A DNA stretch of 64,000 nucleotides, from positions 95,978 to 159,977 of the IMG/VR virus record IMGVR_UViG_3300042453_002472; one strand, written 5' to 3'. This stretch comes from a virus. Shown here in pieces: positions 9,581 to 17,001 of the stretch (position 1 is the first letter of the stretch; each line of letters starts with the position of its first letter). Made by a program: the position numbers and the translations under genes. The notes beneath the pieces were generated by a model. It was given only the letters and a program-made list of their open reading frames with translations, searched no databases and was not told the origin of the DNA.

Positions 9581-9952
9581 ATGAAGAGTAATGATCAATA
9601 TATGTCACTGTATGATTACAGTGGTAAAGCATCTCGAGAAAGTGGACTAGGTCAAAAAGTGTATGAAGCTGCAAAGTCAAAAAATATTCATGTTATTTAT
9701 CAAGATCTACCACCAGACTTATCTAGACCAGAATATAATCGAGTAGCAACATATCCAAAATCATTTCTAGATGAATACTTTGGCAAAACTACACCCGGTG
9801 ATACATTTGCTTCTGAATTAGCACAGGCTGATTTGCGTTATTTACTTGAACGTTTATATTCATTAGAAAATAAGTTTGATGAATTAATTAAAAAATTAGA
9901 TACCAATGTTACCAATAGTGTTGAGTCAATCGATGACGACCTACCATTTTAA
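9581..9952 (+). CDS. Hypothetical protein between queD and queE
   Basis: A 123-residue protein with a helical C-terminal half (ADLRYLLERLYSLENKFDELIKKL, likely coiled coil, about 83-107) and an acidic end VESIDDDLPF. An ending in acidic residues plus LPF-like hydrophobics resembles partner-recruiting tails of replication proteins, but this is only a resemblance. It begins 3 bases after the preceding stop and its 3' end is 7 bases before the queE start. Confidence 0.55.
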   Translation: MKSNDQYMSLYDYSGKASRESGLGQKVYEAAKSKNIHVIYQDLPPDLSRPEYNRVATYPKSFLDEYFGKTTPGDTFASELAQADLRYLLERLYSLENKFDELIKKLDTNVTNSVESIDDDLPF

Positions 9953-9959
9953 GGAATTT

Positions 9960-10736
9960 ATGAAGCCAGGAAGAATAACAGACTACAATAAAACATTGCC
10001 AATCATAGAATTATATCGTTGTGTGCAATCAGAAGGAAGCCGATTTGGTAGACCAACAATCGCAGTACGCACTACCGGATGCACTCATCGATGCTATTTT
10101 GGTGAAGGTGGCTGGTGCGATAGCTGGTACAGTTCAATTCATCCAGAAAAAGGTACTTTTACATTCAATGATATTATTAAAATTTACGACGAAAATCCAC
10201 ATATTAAAGAAATGATGTTAACTGGAGGATCCCCGACAATGCATCCAGCACTAGTTAATGAATTGACACATTTTGCACATGAAAGAGATATTCTTATTAC
10301 TATTGAAACTGAAGGTTCTCATTATATTGAAACTGATTACCCTATTGGCCTCCTTTCTATTAGTCCTAAGTTTGCCAATAGCGTACCCGTTGTGGGCGTT
10401 GCTACACCGCAAGGGACGATTACGGATGAAAAGATGGTTAAGCAACATAATAAATTCCGTCTCAATAGCGAAGCGATAGATAAAATGATTGCATATCACG
10501 CAGATTATCACTATAAACCAGTCTGGGATGGTACTGAAGAGAATCTACAAGAAATTGAATTGTTTAGGATTCAACATAATATTCCAAAGGATAAAACGTA
10601 CATAATGCCTGCTGGTGATACTAGAGACGAATTGATTAAAATGTATCCGTTGGTATTTGAAATGTGTGCTAACCATGGTTATAACATGACAGGAAGAGAC
10701 CATATCGTGGCATATGATACTAAAAGGGGAGTTTGA
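9960..10736 (+). CDS. queE: QueE-like 7-carboxy-7-deazaguanine synthase (radical SAM)
   Basis: A 258-residue radical SAM enzyme that ring-contracts 6-carboxytetrahydropterin to 7-carboxy-7-deazaguanine. The cluster motif is TTGCTHRCYFGEGGWC near residues 37-52, i.e. C-x3-C-x7-C, longer than the canonical C-x3-C-x2-C but within the diversity of QueE. MLTGGSPTMHP is the GGEP-like SAM-binding motif and IETEGS follows. The start at 9960 is chosen because AAGGAA sits just upstream and the stop of the previous gene is at 9952; an ATG at 9906 or 9933 would overlap it. Confidence 0.85.
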   Translation: MKPGRITDYNKTLPIIELYRCVQSEGSRFGRPTIAVRTTGCTHRCYFGEGGWCDSWYSSIHPEKGTFTFNDIIKIYDENPHIKEMMLTGGSPTMHPALVNELTHFAHERDILITIETEGSHYIETDYPIGLLSISPKFANSVPVVGVATPQGTITDEKMVKQHNKFRLNSEAIDKMIAYHADYHYKPVWDGTEENLQEIELFRIQHNIPKDKTYIMPAGDTRDELIKMYPLVFEMCANHGYNMTGRDHIVAYDTKRGV

Positions 10737-10759
10737 TATGTGGACAACGACAACGACAT

Positions 10760-10787
10760 TTGGAAATTATGAAATTAATTATATTAT
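10760..10787 (+). promoter_or_regulatory. Sigma70-like promoter upstream of thioredoxin gene
   Basis: TTGGAA at 10760-10765, 16-base spacer, TATTAT at 10782-10787, with the thioredoxin ATG at 10794. It lies in a 57-base intergenic gap. Confidence 0.5.
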
Positions 10788-10793
10788 AAAGAA

Positions 10794-11042
10794 ATGAAAC
10801 AAGTACTTTATTTTTCAGCAGAATGGTGTGGACCATGCAAAATGATTAAACCACAAATTCAACAATTACAATCTCAAATGACAATTACATTTATTGACGC
10901 AGATGCAAGCCCAGATACATGCAGTAAATACAACGTACGAACTGTGCCTACATTGCTGATAATTAAAAATGGAATAGAAGTAGGACGAATACTAGGAACT
11001 GCTATAACAAAAGATGCAGTAATAAATTTATATAATAAATAA
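10794..11042 (+). CDS. Thioredoxin
   Basis: An 82-residue minimal thioredoxin with the redox motif WCGPC at residues 11-15 and the cis-proline TVPT near 55-58. It is shorter than typical bacterial thioredoxin (about 105), having lost the N-terminal helix/strand. The most likely substrate within this genome is the C-terminal cysteine pair of the class II ribonucleotide reductase at 5543. Confidence 0.9.
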   Translation: MKQVLYFSAEWCGPCKMIKPQIQQLQSQMTITFIDADASPDTCSKYNVRTVPTLLIIKNGIEVGRILGTAITKDAVINLYNK

Positions 11043-11057
11043 AAAAAGGAATAAGTT

Positions 11058-11357
11058 ATGAATTGGAAACCAATTGGAGATCAAGTTCTTGTTAAACAGC
11101 AAGAAAAACAAGAAAAAACAGCGAGTGGTATTATTGTTATGGCTGGTATGGATGATTATGTAACGTGTGATGTCATTGCAATTGGCGATGGTTTGTTTAC
11201 GCATACTGGTGATCGAATTCCAATGACAACAAAACCCGGCATGCAAGTTAAAATTTACAATGGGAATATCGGATCCCAGAAAAAAGTTACAATTGATGGC
11301 GATGAATATGTACTTATTCGTGAATCAGAAATTGCTATGATAAATACCAATGTATGA
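11058..11357 (+). CDS. groES: GroES-like co-chaperonin
   Basis: A 99-residue co-chaperonin. IGDQVLVKQQEKQEKTASGIIV (first strands plus mobile-loop region) and EYVLIRESEIAMI at the C-terminus follow the GroES pattern; T4 gp31 performs the same role for capsid folding but is much more diverged. A full GroEL is encoded at 59738, so the phage may carry both halves of its own chaperonin. GroES and GroEL genes are 48 kb apart rather than in one operon. The last 4 bases overlap the next gene. Confidence 0.88.
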   Translation: MNWKPIGDQVLVKQQEKQEKTASGIIVMAGMDDYVTCDVIAIGDGLFTHTGDRIPMTTKPGMQVKIYNGNIGSQKKVTIDGDEYVLIRESEIAMINTNV

Positions 11358-11587
11358 TTGAATTCATAGGATGGGTAAGCACGGCATTGGTTTTGTTAGG
11401 ATACATTTCCAATGCCAAAGGCTATCCAATGTTTGCGATGATTGCTTGGATAATTGGTGATATTGGTTGGGTATCATATGATTTATATATAAACAATATA
11501 AGTCACCTAGTATTAAGTTTTGTCATCATATCAATTAATTTATACGGAATTATTCGTATATTACACAATAAAGAAATTACAAAGTAA
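11354..11587 (+). CDS. Small multi-spanning membrane protein
   Basis: A 77-residue protein with about three hydrophobic segments (residues 4-20, 26-46, 50-70), positive residues at the C-terminus. The ATG overlaps the groES stop by 4 bases and the stop is directly followed by the polymerase ATG. It resembles short YgjV/PnuC-like membrane proteins in spacing, but family assignment is not secure. Possible role in inner-membrane transport or superinfection exclusion is a guess. Confidence 0.6.
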   Translation: MIEFIGWVSTALVLLGYISNAKGYPMFAMIAWIIGDIGWVSYDLYINNISHLVLSFVIISINLYGIIRILHNKEITK

Positions 11588-14098
11588 ATGTATCAAAATA
11601 TTTCATATGACAGAAAATCCGGTACTATGCACGTGTGGGATGATGAATTAGGACATCAAAAATTTCCATTTAAACCATATGCATATTTACCAGACTCTGC
11701 AGGAACATATGTATCATTAGACGGCACTACATTAAAACAGATACCAGGAAATCATAAAGATAATCCTGCTTCATACGAATCTGATCTAAATGAAGAAGTC
11801 CGAACCCTGATAGATTTATACTATGAATCAGATTTAGTATCAAAAGGACATCGCGATTTTTTCTTTGATATTGAAACAGCAAAAGATGAAAATGGATATA
11901 GTACTATACATGATACGCGCACGGCTATAACATCAATTGCATATTATGATAAAATTGGTAATGATAGACGAGTACTTATATTAGACGAACTGAATCGCAT
12001 AAAAGAACGTGAAATACAAGGCGATGGTTATGTTTTAGAAATATTTCGAGACGAAAGAGATCTTTTAACCAGATTTATAAACATATTTGCGGCTGTACAA
12101 CCAACTGTAATTACAGGATGGAACACTGATGGATATGATATTCCATATTTATTGGGTCGTGCTAAAAAGGTATTAGGTGTAAATGCCATCAAAAAATTAA
12201 GTCCGGCTGGAATTGTAGATTATAATCCAAAAAAGGAAAAATGGAAAATATTTGGTGTTTCTAGTTTAGATTATTTGAAACTATATAAAAACTTTACATA
12301 CAGCGAATTACCAAATTATCGATTAGATACTGTTGCAAAACTAGAATTGGGTCGAGGTAAAGTTGAATATGAAGGTGATTTAGATGTTCTTTTTACACAA
12401 GATATTCACAAGTTTGCTTTTTACAACATGACAGATACCGATTTGGTTTATGAATTAGATGAAAAGTTACAGTTCATAAACTTAGCACGGACTATATGTC
12501 ATAAAGGACATGTACCATATGAAGATGTTTATTATGCATCTAAATATCTAGATGGTGCTGCTATAGTAGATTTAAAACGTAATGGATATGTAGCTCCAAA
12601 TAAACAATTCCGTTTTATTGAAGAAGAAACTGCAGCTGATGTGTTGGCAGGTGCATATGTAATGGCACCGGTGCCTGGATTGTATAAATGGATATATGAC
12701 TTGGATTTAACATCTCTGTATCCGAGTATCATTATGAGTTTAAACATATCTCCAGAAACAAAGATCGGAGTTATTGCTAATTGGGATGAAACATGTTTAT
12801 TAAAAACTGATCCGGTATCGGTACAAATTGGAAACAAAACGATTACAGATGTTAAACAATGGTTAACCGATAATAAATATACAGTTGCTAGCAATGGAAC
12901 GGTGTATCGAACCGATATAAAAGGATTTTTACCAACAATTCTAGCAAAATGGTTTGATGAGCGGGTAGAATTTAAAGATAAGCGTGATGAATATGAAGTA
13001 GGTAGTGATGATTATAAGTTTTATGATGCAATGCAGTTAACACAAAAAGTATTGCTTAATTCATTTTATGGAGTATTAGGACTTAAAACGTTTCGATTCC
13101 ACGATTTAGATAATGCTGGTGCTATTACAGCAACTGGACAAAGTATTATTAAATTTTCAGCAAAAGTTATTAATAATCATTACCAAAAAGAAATTGGACA
13201 TTCAAACTTTATTAATGCATCCGGTCAACAAGCTGAGTTTGCATTTTATACTGACACAGATTCAACATTTGTTTCTAGTTTACCGCTCATACAGCATCGT
13301 TATCCTGGATTCGATGAAACAGACGAACAATTCATGATTGAAAAAACCAATGAAATTGCATCTGAAGTACAACTTAAAGTAAACACAATGTACAACCAGT
13401 ATGCAAAAGTATTTTTAAATACAGATTCGCATCGGTTCACAATTAAACAAGAATATGTTGCAAAATCTGGTTTATGGATTGCTAAGAAAAGATATGCACA
13501 GTGGGTTATCTTTAAAGAAGGTAAACCTACTAACAAAATGGATATTAAAGGATTAGATGTAGTTAGATCATCATTCCCAGATGAGTTTAAAACTATAATG
13601 AAAGAAACATTATGGTATATTTTGAAACAAAACAGCAAACAAGCTACATCTGAAATGATTTTAAAATTCAAAGATTCATTGAATAATGCAGAATTAACAA
13701 GTGTAATGAAGAATTCAGGTGTTAAAGAAATATCTAAATATACTAAGAAACGTAAACCTTTTAGTGGATATTTATCTGGTTCGCCAGCTCATGTTAAATC
13801 AGCAATTAATTACAATGACATGTTAACAACATTAACAACTGATGTAGTTTCTATCAAAGATGGTGATAAAGTGAAATGGGCATATCTTCGAAATAATCCA
13901 TATGGATTTGATACCATGGCACTTAAAGGTTACCAGGATCCTACGGAGATTGTAGATTTTGTTGCAATGTACATTGATCGTAACAAGCAGTTTGAACGCG
14001 AATTAAAAGGCAAACTAGATGATTTCTATGCAGCAATGACGTGGGGCGTATTGCCAGAAAATAATAATGCGGCAAAGTTTTTTAGCTTTGGTAAATGA
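11588..14098 (+). CDS. 43: Family B DNA polymerase (gp43-like)
   Basis: An 836-residue replicative polymerase with 3'-5' proofreading. Exonuclease motif Exo I is FFDIETA (D94, E96), Exo II lies near VITGWNTDGYDIPYL (about 177-191), and Exo III near YNMTDTDLVYEL. Polymerase motif A is DLTSLYPSI (373-381), motif B includes KVLLNSFYGVLG, and motif C is YTDTDS (554-559). T4 gp43 is 898 residues, so this is slightly compact. It is the centre of the replisome with the clamp at 18261 and loader at 19410/20764. The gene is intact with no intein or intron visible. Confidence 0.95.
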   Translation: MYQNISYDRKSGTMHVWDDELGHQKFPFKPYAYLPDSAGTYVSLDGTTLKQIPGNHKDNPASYESDLNEEVRTLIDLYYESDLVSKGHRDFFFDIETAKDENGYSTIHDTRTAITSIAYYDKIGNDRRVLILDELNRIKEREIQGDGYVLEIFRDERDLLTRFINIFAAVQPTVITGWNTDGYDIPYLLGRAKKVLGVNAIKKLSPAGIVDYNPKKEKWKIFGVSSLDYLKLYKNFTYSELPNYRLDTVAKLELGRGKVEYEGDLDVLFTQDIHKFAFYNMTDTDLVYELDEKLQFINLARTICHKGHVPYEDVYYASKYLDGAAIVDLKRNGYVAPNKQFRFIEEETAADVLAGAYVMAPVPGLYKWIYDLDLTSLYPSIIMSLNISPETKIGVIANWDETCLLKTDPVSVQIGNKTITDVKQWLTDNKYTVASNGTVYRTDIKGFLPTILAKWFDERVEFKDKRDEYEVGSDDYKFYDAMQLTQKVLLNSFYGVLGLKTFRFHDLDNAGAITATGQSIIKFSAKVINNHYQKEIGHSNFINASGQQAEFAFYTDTDSTFVSSLPLIQHRYPGFDETDEQFMIEKTNEIASEVQLKVNTMYNQYAKVFLNTDSHRFTIKQEYVAKSGLWIAKKRYAQWVIFKEGKPTNKMDIKGLDVVRSSFPDEFKTIMKETLWYILKQNSKQATSEMILKFKDSLNNAELTSVMKNSGVKEISKYTKKRKPFSGYLSGSPAHVKSAINYNDMLTTLTTDVVSIKDGDKVKWAYLRNNPYGFDTMALKGYQDPTEIVDFVAMYIDRNKQFERELKGKLDDFYAAMTWGVLPENNNAAKFFSFGK

Positions 14099-14131
14099 TT
14101 TTTTTTTTTGCATATATTTATATTAAAATTA
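14099..14131 (+). repeat. 33-base leader repeat, copy 1 (T11-G-NN-19-mer)
   Basis: Eleven T, then G, two variable bases, and the 19-mer TATATTTATATTAAAATTA at 14113-14131. Copy 2 is at 21461-21493; the two differ at 2 of 33 positions. Both precede genes with the ILAENMRRF tag. The 19-mer contains the ATATTTAT late-type element; the T tract may also help terminate transcription from the polymerase gene. Confidence 0.65.
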
Positions 14132-14146
14132 TGTTAAAGGATACTA

Positions 14147-14533
14147 ATGTCAAATATTAAACTAACAGATTTGCTAGCAGAAAATATGCGTCGGTTTAAA
14201 ACTAAAAATTTAAATGAAGAACATCCTGGGATTTTATTTCCAGCTTCTAAAATGGCAATAGGAGCTGGAGGACTTTTGGCAGCTGCAGTTGCAACATATG
14301 CAAAAGTATTTTCTGGAAAAAGTGCAAAAGAGCGAGAACAAGCTCGTATGGTATTAAACATACAAAGCATGATTATAAAAGATACAGATCCAGATGAAAT
14401 TCTTAAATATATGAAATCGATAGATTCTACTATAGATGATGCAACTGGAATTGAAATTATGAAAGCATTAGGTCGACAATTAGGATTGTATGTAGATCCA
14501 GAAAATGAAGACGATTCTACTCCGTTAAGTTAA
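14147..14533 (+). CDS. Membrane-segment protein with extended ILAE/LLAE tag
   Basis: A 128-residue protein. Residues 1-25 are the long tag: LLAE at 8-11, NMRRFKTK, then NLNE near 20-23. After the tag comes a hydrophobic Ala/Gly-rich segment (MAIGAGGLLAAAVATYAKVF, about 34-53), then a charged helical region. If the tag is cleaved, the mature protein would start just before the hydrophobic helix, which could insert into membranes, for instance during genome delivery. It is bracketed by the 33-base leader repeat and a terminator, so it looks like an independent cassette. Confidence 0.68.
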   Translation: MSNIKLTDLLAENMRRFKTKNLNEEHPGILFPASKMAIGAGGLLAAAVATYAKVFSGKSAKEREQARMVLNIQSMIIKDTDPDEILKYMKSIDSTIDDATGIEIMKALGRQLGLYVDPENEDDSTPLS

Positions 14534-14545
14534 ACTAAATATTTT

Positions 14546-14573
14546 AAGTGCAATTTAAACGTTGCACTTTTTT
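14546..14573 (+). terminator. Intrinsic terminator of tagged-gene cassette
   Basis: AAGTGCAA (14546-14553) pairs with TTGCACTT (14562-14569) over an 8-base loop, followed by T-rich sequence. The 15-mer GCACTTTTTTACTGT at 14564-14578 recurs exactly at the second cassette's terminator (22049-22063). Confidence 0.8.
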
Positions 14574-14586
14574 ACTGTTAAAACAT

Positions 14587-14615
14587 TTGGTTATTTTAAT
14601 ATTATTACATATAAT
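14587..14615 (+). promoter_or_regulatory. Sigma70-like promoter after cassette terminator
   Basis: TTGGTT at 14587-14592, 17-base spacer, perfect TATAAT at 14610-14615, ahead of the gene starting at 14627. It restarts transcription immediately after the cassette terminator. Confidence 0.6.
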
Positions 14616-14626
14616 AAAAGAAAAAT

Positions 14627-15064
14627 ATGTACGGAAAAAAGCAATGGCGCGGCCGCGAAGTAGAAGGTCGGTATTCGGATATTATGACATTCTTTGTTAG
14701 AGAGTTAGTTAACAATAAACTAGAAGTAAAATCATATACAGAATATCCACATTATTATTTTACTATAGAATATATGCGACAAATTGAAGATAATGCACAA
14801 TATCTTTCAATTATCCGGCATATTTTAGATACAACTAATTGTGCTATAACCATTGAAGCTGCTAAAGACACTTTAAAGAACATTCCTGTGGATCTTGTTA
14901 ATCGATGCCACATTATTTATCGTATACAAGATGATGCAGTACAACTGCTAAAAGACACCGATACATTGAGTATTGATGCTGGTTGGTATCGTGTGCACCA
15001 GATTACTAAGTGCAATATGATGGAAATTCAGCCTGATAACTATAAATTTGATGAAGAACTATGA
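14627..15064 (+). CDS. Hypothetical protein upstream of cytidylyltransferase
   Basis: A 145-residue soluble protein with aromatic-rich N-terminus (YPHYYFTIEYMRQIE) and mixed helices. I do not recognise the family. The stop overlaps the next start by 4 bases, so it is translationally coupled to the cytidylyltransferase-like gene and transcribed from the promoter at 14587. Confidence 0.65.
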   Translation: MYGKKQWRGREVEGRYSDIMTFFVRELVNNKLEVKSYTEYPHYYFTIEYMRQIEDNAQYLSIIRHILDTTNCAITIEAAKDTLKNIPVDLVNRCHIIYRIQDDAVQLLKDTDTLSIDAGWYRVHQITKCNMMEIQPDNYKFDEEL

Positions 15065-15477
15065 AATTAGGAGTTATAGCAGGTAATTTTGATGTAATGC
15101 ATCCAGGTTACATTAAAATGTTTAAAGAATGTAAAAAACATTGTACTTGGTTAATAGTATTATTACATGAAGATCCTAGTTTAGAACGCCCAGAGAAAAT
15201 GAAACCAATATTATCTTTAGATGACCGAAAAGAAATGTTGTATTCATTAGAAATGATTGATGAAGTTATAGCATATTCTACCGAAGAAATACTATATGAA
15301 TTCCTTAAAGGAATCGATCCAGATGTACGGTTTTTAGGCGATGATTATATTGGAAAAGATTTTACTGGTAAGGAATTAGGTATCGATATTCATTACATAA
15401 ACAGAGACCATGGATGGTCAACCACTAAATTTAAAAAACAAATAGCAGATGAAGTACAGCGTAGTAGTAACATTTAG
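15061..15477 (+). CDS. Cytidylyltransferase-like nucleotidyl transferase
   Basis: A 138-residue protein of the HxGH nucleotidyltransferase superfamily, closest in length and layout to glycerol-3-phosphate cytidylyltransferase (TagD-type). GNFDVMHPGYIKM (8-20) is the nucleotide-binding motif and GWSTTKFK near 118-125 corresponds to the ISTT motif. The second histidine of HxGH is Tyr here (HPGY), which may change activity. A role in making a CDP- or other NDP-activated precursor for the glycan genes is plausible but unproven. Confidence 0.72.
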   Translation: MKLGVIAGNFDVMHPGYIKMFKECKKHCTWLIVLLHEDPSLERPEKMKPILSLDDRKEMLYSLEMIDEVIAYSTEEILYEFLKGIDPDVRFLGDDYIGKDFTGKELGIDIHYINRDHGWSTTKFKKQIADEVQRSSNI

Positions 15478-15802
15478 TATGGAAGGGTTTCATTGTTGGC
15501 CTGCAGCAAAAGACATATTTCCACCAGTAGCATTTTTATCAGATAGACATCGTCATATGTTCGGGTTTCGTTGTTATGCAACAGTAACACATACAGATCG
15601 CGACAAAGAATTTATTTTATTGAATCGTGAAATAAAAAGAACATTACAATTGAGCTTCGAAAAAGGCTTTGCCAATGTGTTAGAATTCGGACCAATGTCA
15701 TGTGAAGCAATTGGCGAATGGTTATTAGATCAATTTCCAGAACTATACAAAGTAGAAGTTTGGGAAGATTGGGAAAACGGCGCTATAATTGAGCGTGATT
15801 AA
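15449..15802 (+). CDS. Conserved phage-type protein of unknown function
   Basis: A 117-residue protein. The motif GFHCWPAAKD followed by FLSDRHRHMFGFRCYATVTH is a pattern I have seen in small phage proteins of unknown function; His, Trp and Asp residues are concentrated there. A Trp/Glu-rich C-terminus (VEVWEDWENGA) follows. It overlaps the preceding gene by 29 bases. I cannot assign a reaction. Confidence 0.65.
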   Translation: MKYSVVVTFSMEGFHCWPAAKDIFPPVAFLSDRHRHMFGFRCYATVTHTDRDKEFILLNREIKRTLQLSFEKGFANVLEFGPMSCEAIGEWLLDQFPELYKVEVWEDWENGAIIERD

Positions 15803-15803
15803 C

Positions 15804-15832
15804 TTGGATAGTTTTAAAAAATTTATTATTAT
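15804..15832 (+). promoter_or_regulatory. Sigma70-like promoter upstream of glycosyltransferase/dpdA pair
   Basis: TTGGAT at 15804-15809, 17-base spacer, TATTAT at 15827-15832; the downstream ATG is at 15841, giving a leader of only a few bases. Confidence 0.55.
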
Positions 15833-15840
15833 AAGTTATA

Positions 15841-17001
15841 ATGAGGAATTTATTTTATTTCGGTTTAGAACCACTTAAAGCTCGATACACATATCAGCTT
15901 TCAAAAGAATGGATGCCAGCCACATTCGAACCATATGTAAAAGCTGGAAAATTAAACTTTATAGATATTGAAGGCGAATTTGATCCTGATCAGCAAATTA
16001 AAGTTGGTGCAGTATTAGATGCTATTGGTAGAGGTAAATTTAGTTTGACACAATGTCAAAATTTTCTTCAACGAATTTATAATGATGAAGTTAAATCTGG
16101 AGATATTATCTTTTTGCAAGATTATTGGACTCCTGGTTTAGATGCAATTTGGTATGCATTGGATTTATATGGCATTGAAGTTAAAGTGTATGCAATGCTT
16201 CATGCACAATCTGTTGATGAATATGATTTTACATATCCAATGGCAAAGTGGATGCGTAATTATGAATTAGGATTAGATAAACGAATGTCTGGCATCTTTG
16301 TCGGTAGCACTATTCATAGAGAACAACTTCGAGCAGCTGGATTCACTGCACCAATTCATGTAGTTTCATTACCAATTCATAAACAAGCTACATTAGCAAA
16401 ATTACCAAATATATCTGAACGAAAGAAAAATGTAGTAGTATATTCATCTCGTTTAGACAAAGAAAAGAATCCGTTTTTCATGTTAGATGTTGCAGAACAG
16501 TTTTTAGAACAACATACTATATGGGAATGGCATGTAACTACATCTGGTAAAGAATTTAGATCGATGCTTCCTGATGTAATTGATGCAATGAAAGCATTAG
16601 CTAAACGTCAACCTCGTTTTAAATTGTTAAGTGGATTGTCAAAAGAAGAATATTACACTGAATTAGCTACATGTAAAATTCAGTTCAATTCAGCATTACA
16701 AGATTACGTGTCTTGGACAGTTATTGAAGCAACGGCATTTGGTGCTGATATTGTATATCCTAATTTCAGATCTTTCCCTGAATTTATAGATTATGATCGT
16801 TTATACAAAGCATTTGATGTTACGAGTGCATTACGATTATTACAGCATACAATTGAAACACAAAGAACACATTACAATATAGTTGATATTTCTGACTTAG
16901 GTCGGCAGTTAGAAGCTTATATTATGGTTAATGATATAACTCAAGAACATAATATATGGCATGAAACAGCATATTGTAAACATTTAATACAAGGAAAATA
17001 A
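15841..17001 (+). CDS. Glycosyltransferase-like protein (GT-B fold) next to dpdA
   Basis: A 386-residue GT4-type glycosyltransferase. The C-terminal half has VVVYSSRLDKEKNPFFMLD (about 199-217), a donor-binding start, and SWTVIEATAFGADIVYP (about 293-309), matching the E-x7-E-like nucleotide-sugar region. The N-terminal acceptor domain is unusual. It overlaps the DpdA-like gene by one base and is driven by the same promoter, so it might act on the modified nucleobase rather than on the glycans made far downstream; this is inference. Confidence 0.72.
   Translation: MRNLFYFGLEPLKARYTYQLSKEWMPATFEPYVKAGKLNFIDIEGEFDPDQQIKVGAVLDAIGRGKFSLTQCQNFLQRIYNDEVKSGDIIFLQDYWTPGLDAIWYALDLYGIEVKVYAMLHAQSVDEYDFTYPMAKWMRNYELGLDKRMSGIFVGSTIHREQLRAAGFTAPIHVVSLPIHKQATLAKLPNISERKKNVVVYSSRLDKEKNPFFMLDVAEQFLEQHTIWEWHVTTSGKEFRSMLPDVIDAMKALAKRQPRFKLLSGLSKEEYYTELATCKIQFNSALQDYVSWTVIEATAFGADIVYPNFRSFPEFIDYDRLYKAFDVTSALRLLQHTIETQRTHYNIVDISDLGRQLEAYIMVNDITQEHNIWHETAYCKHLIQGK

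Noticed and set aside
10021-10479. Two + strand frames (10021-10215 and 10273-10479) inside queE
   Set aside because: They lie in another frame within a clear radical SAM enzyme gene.
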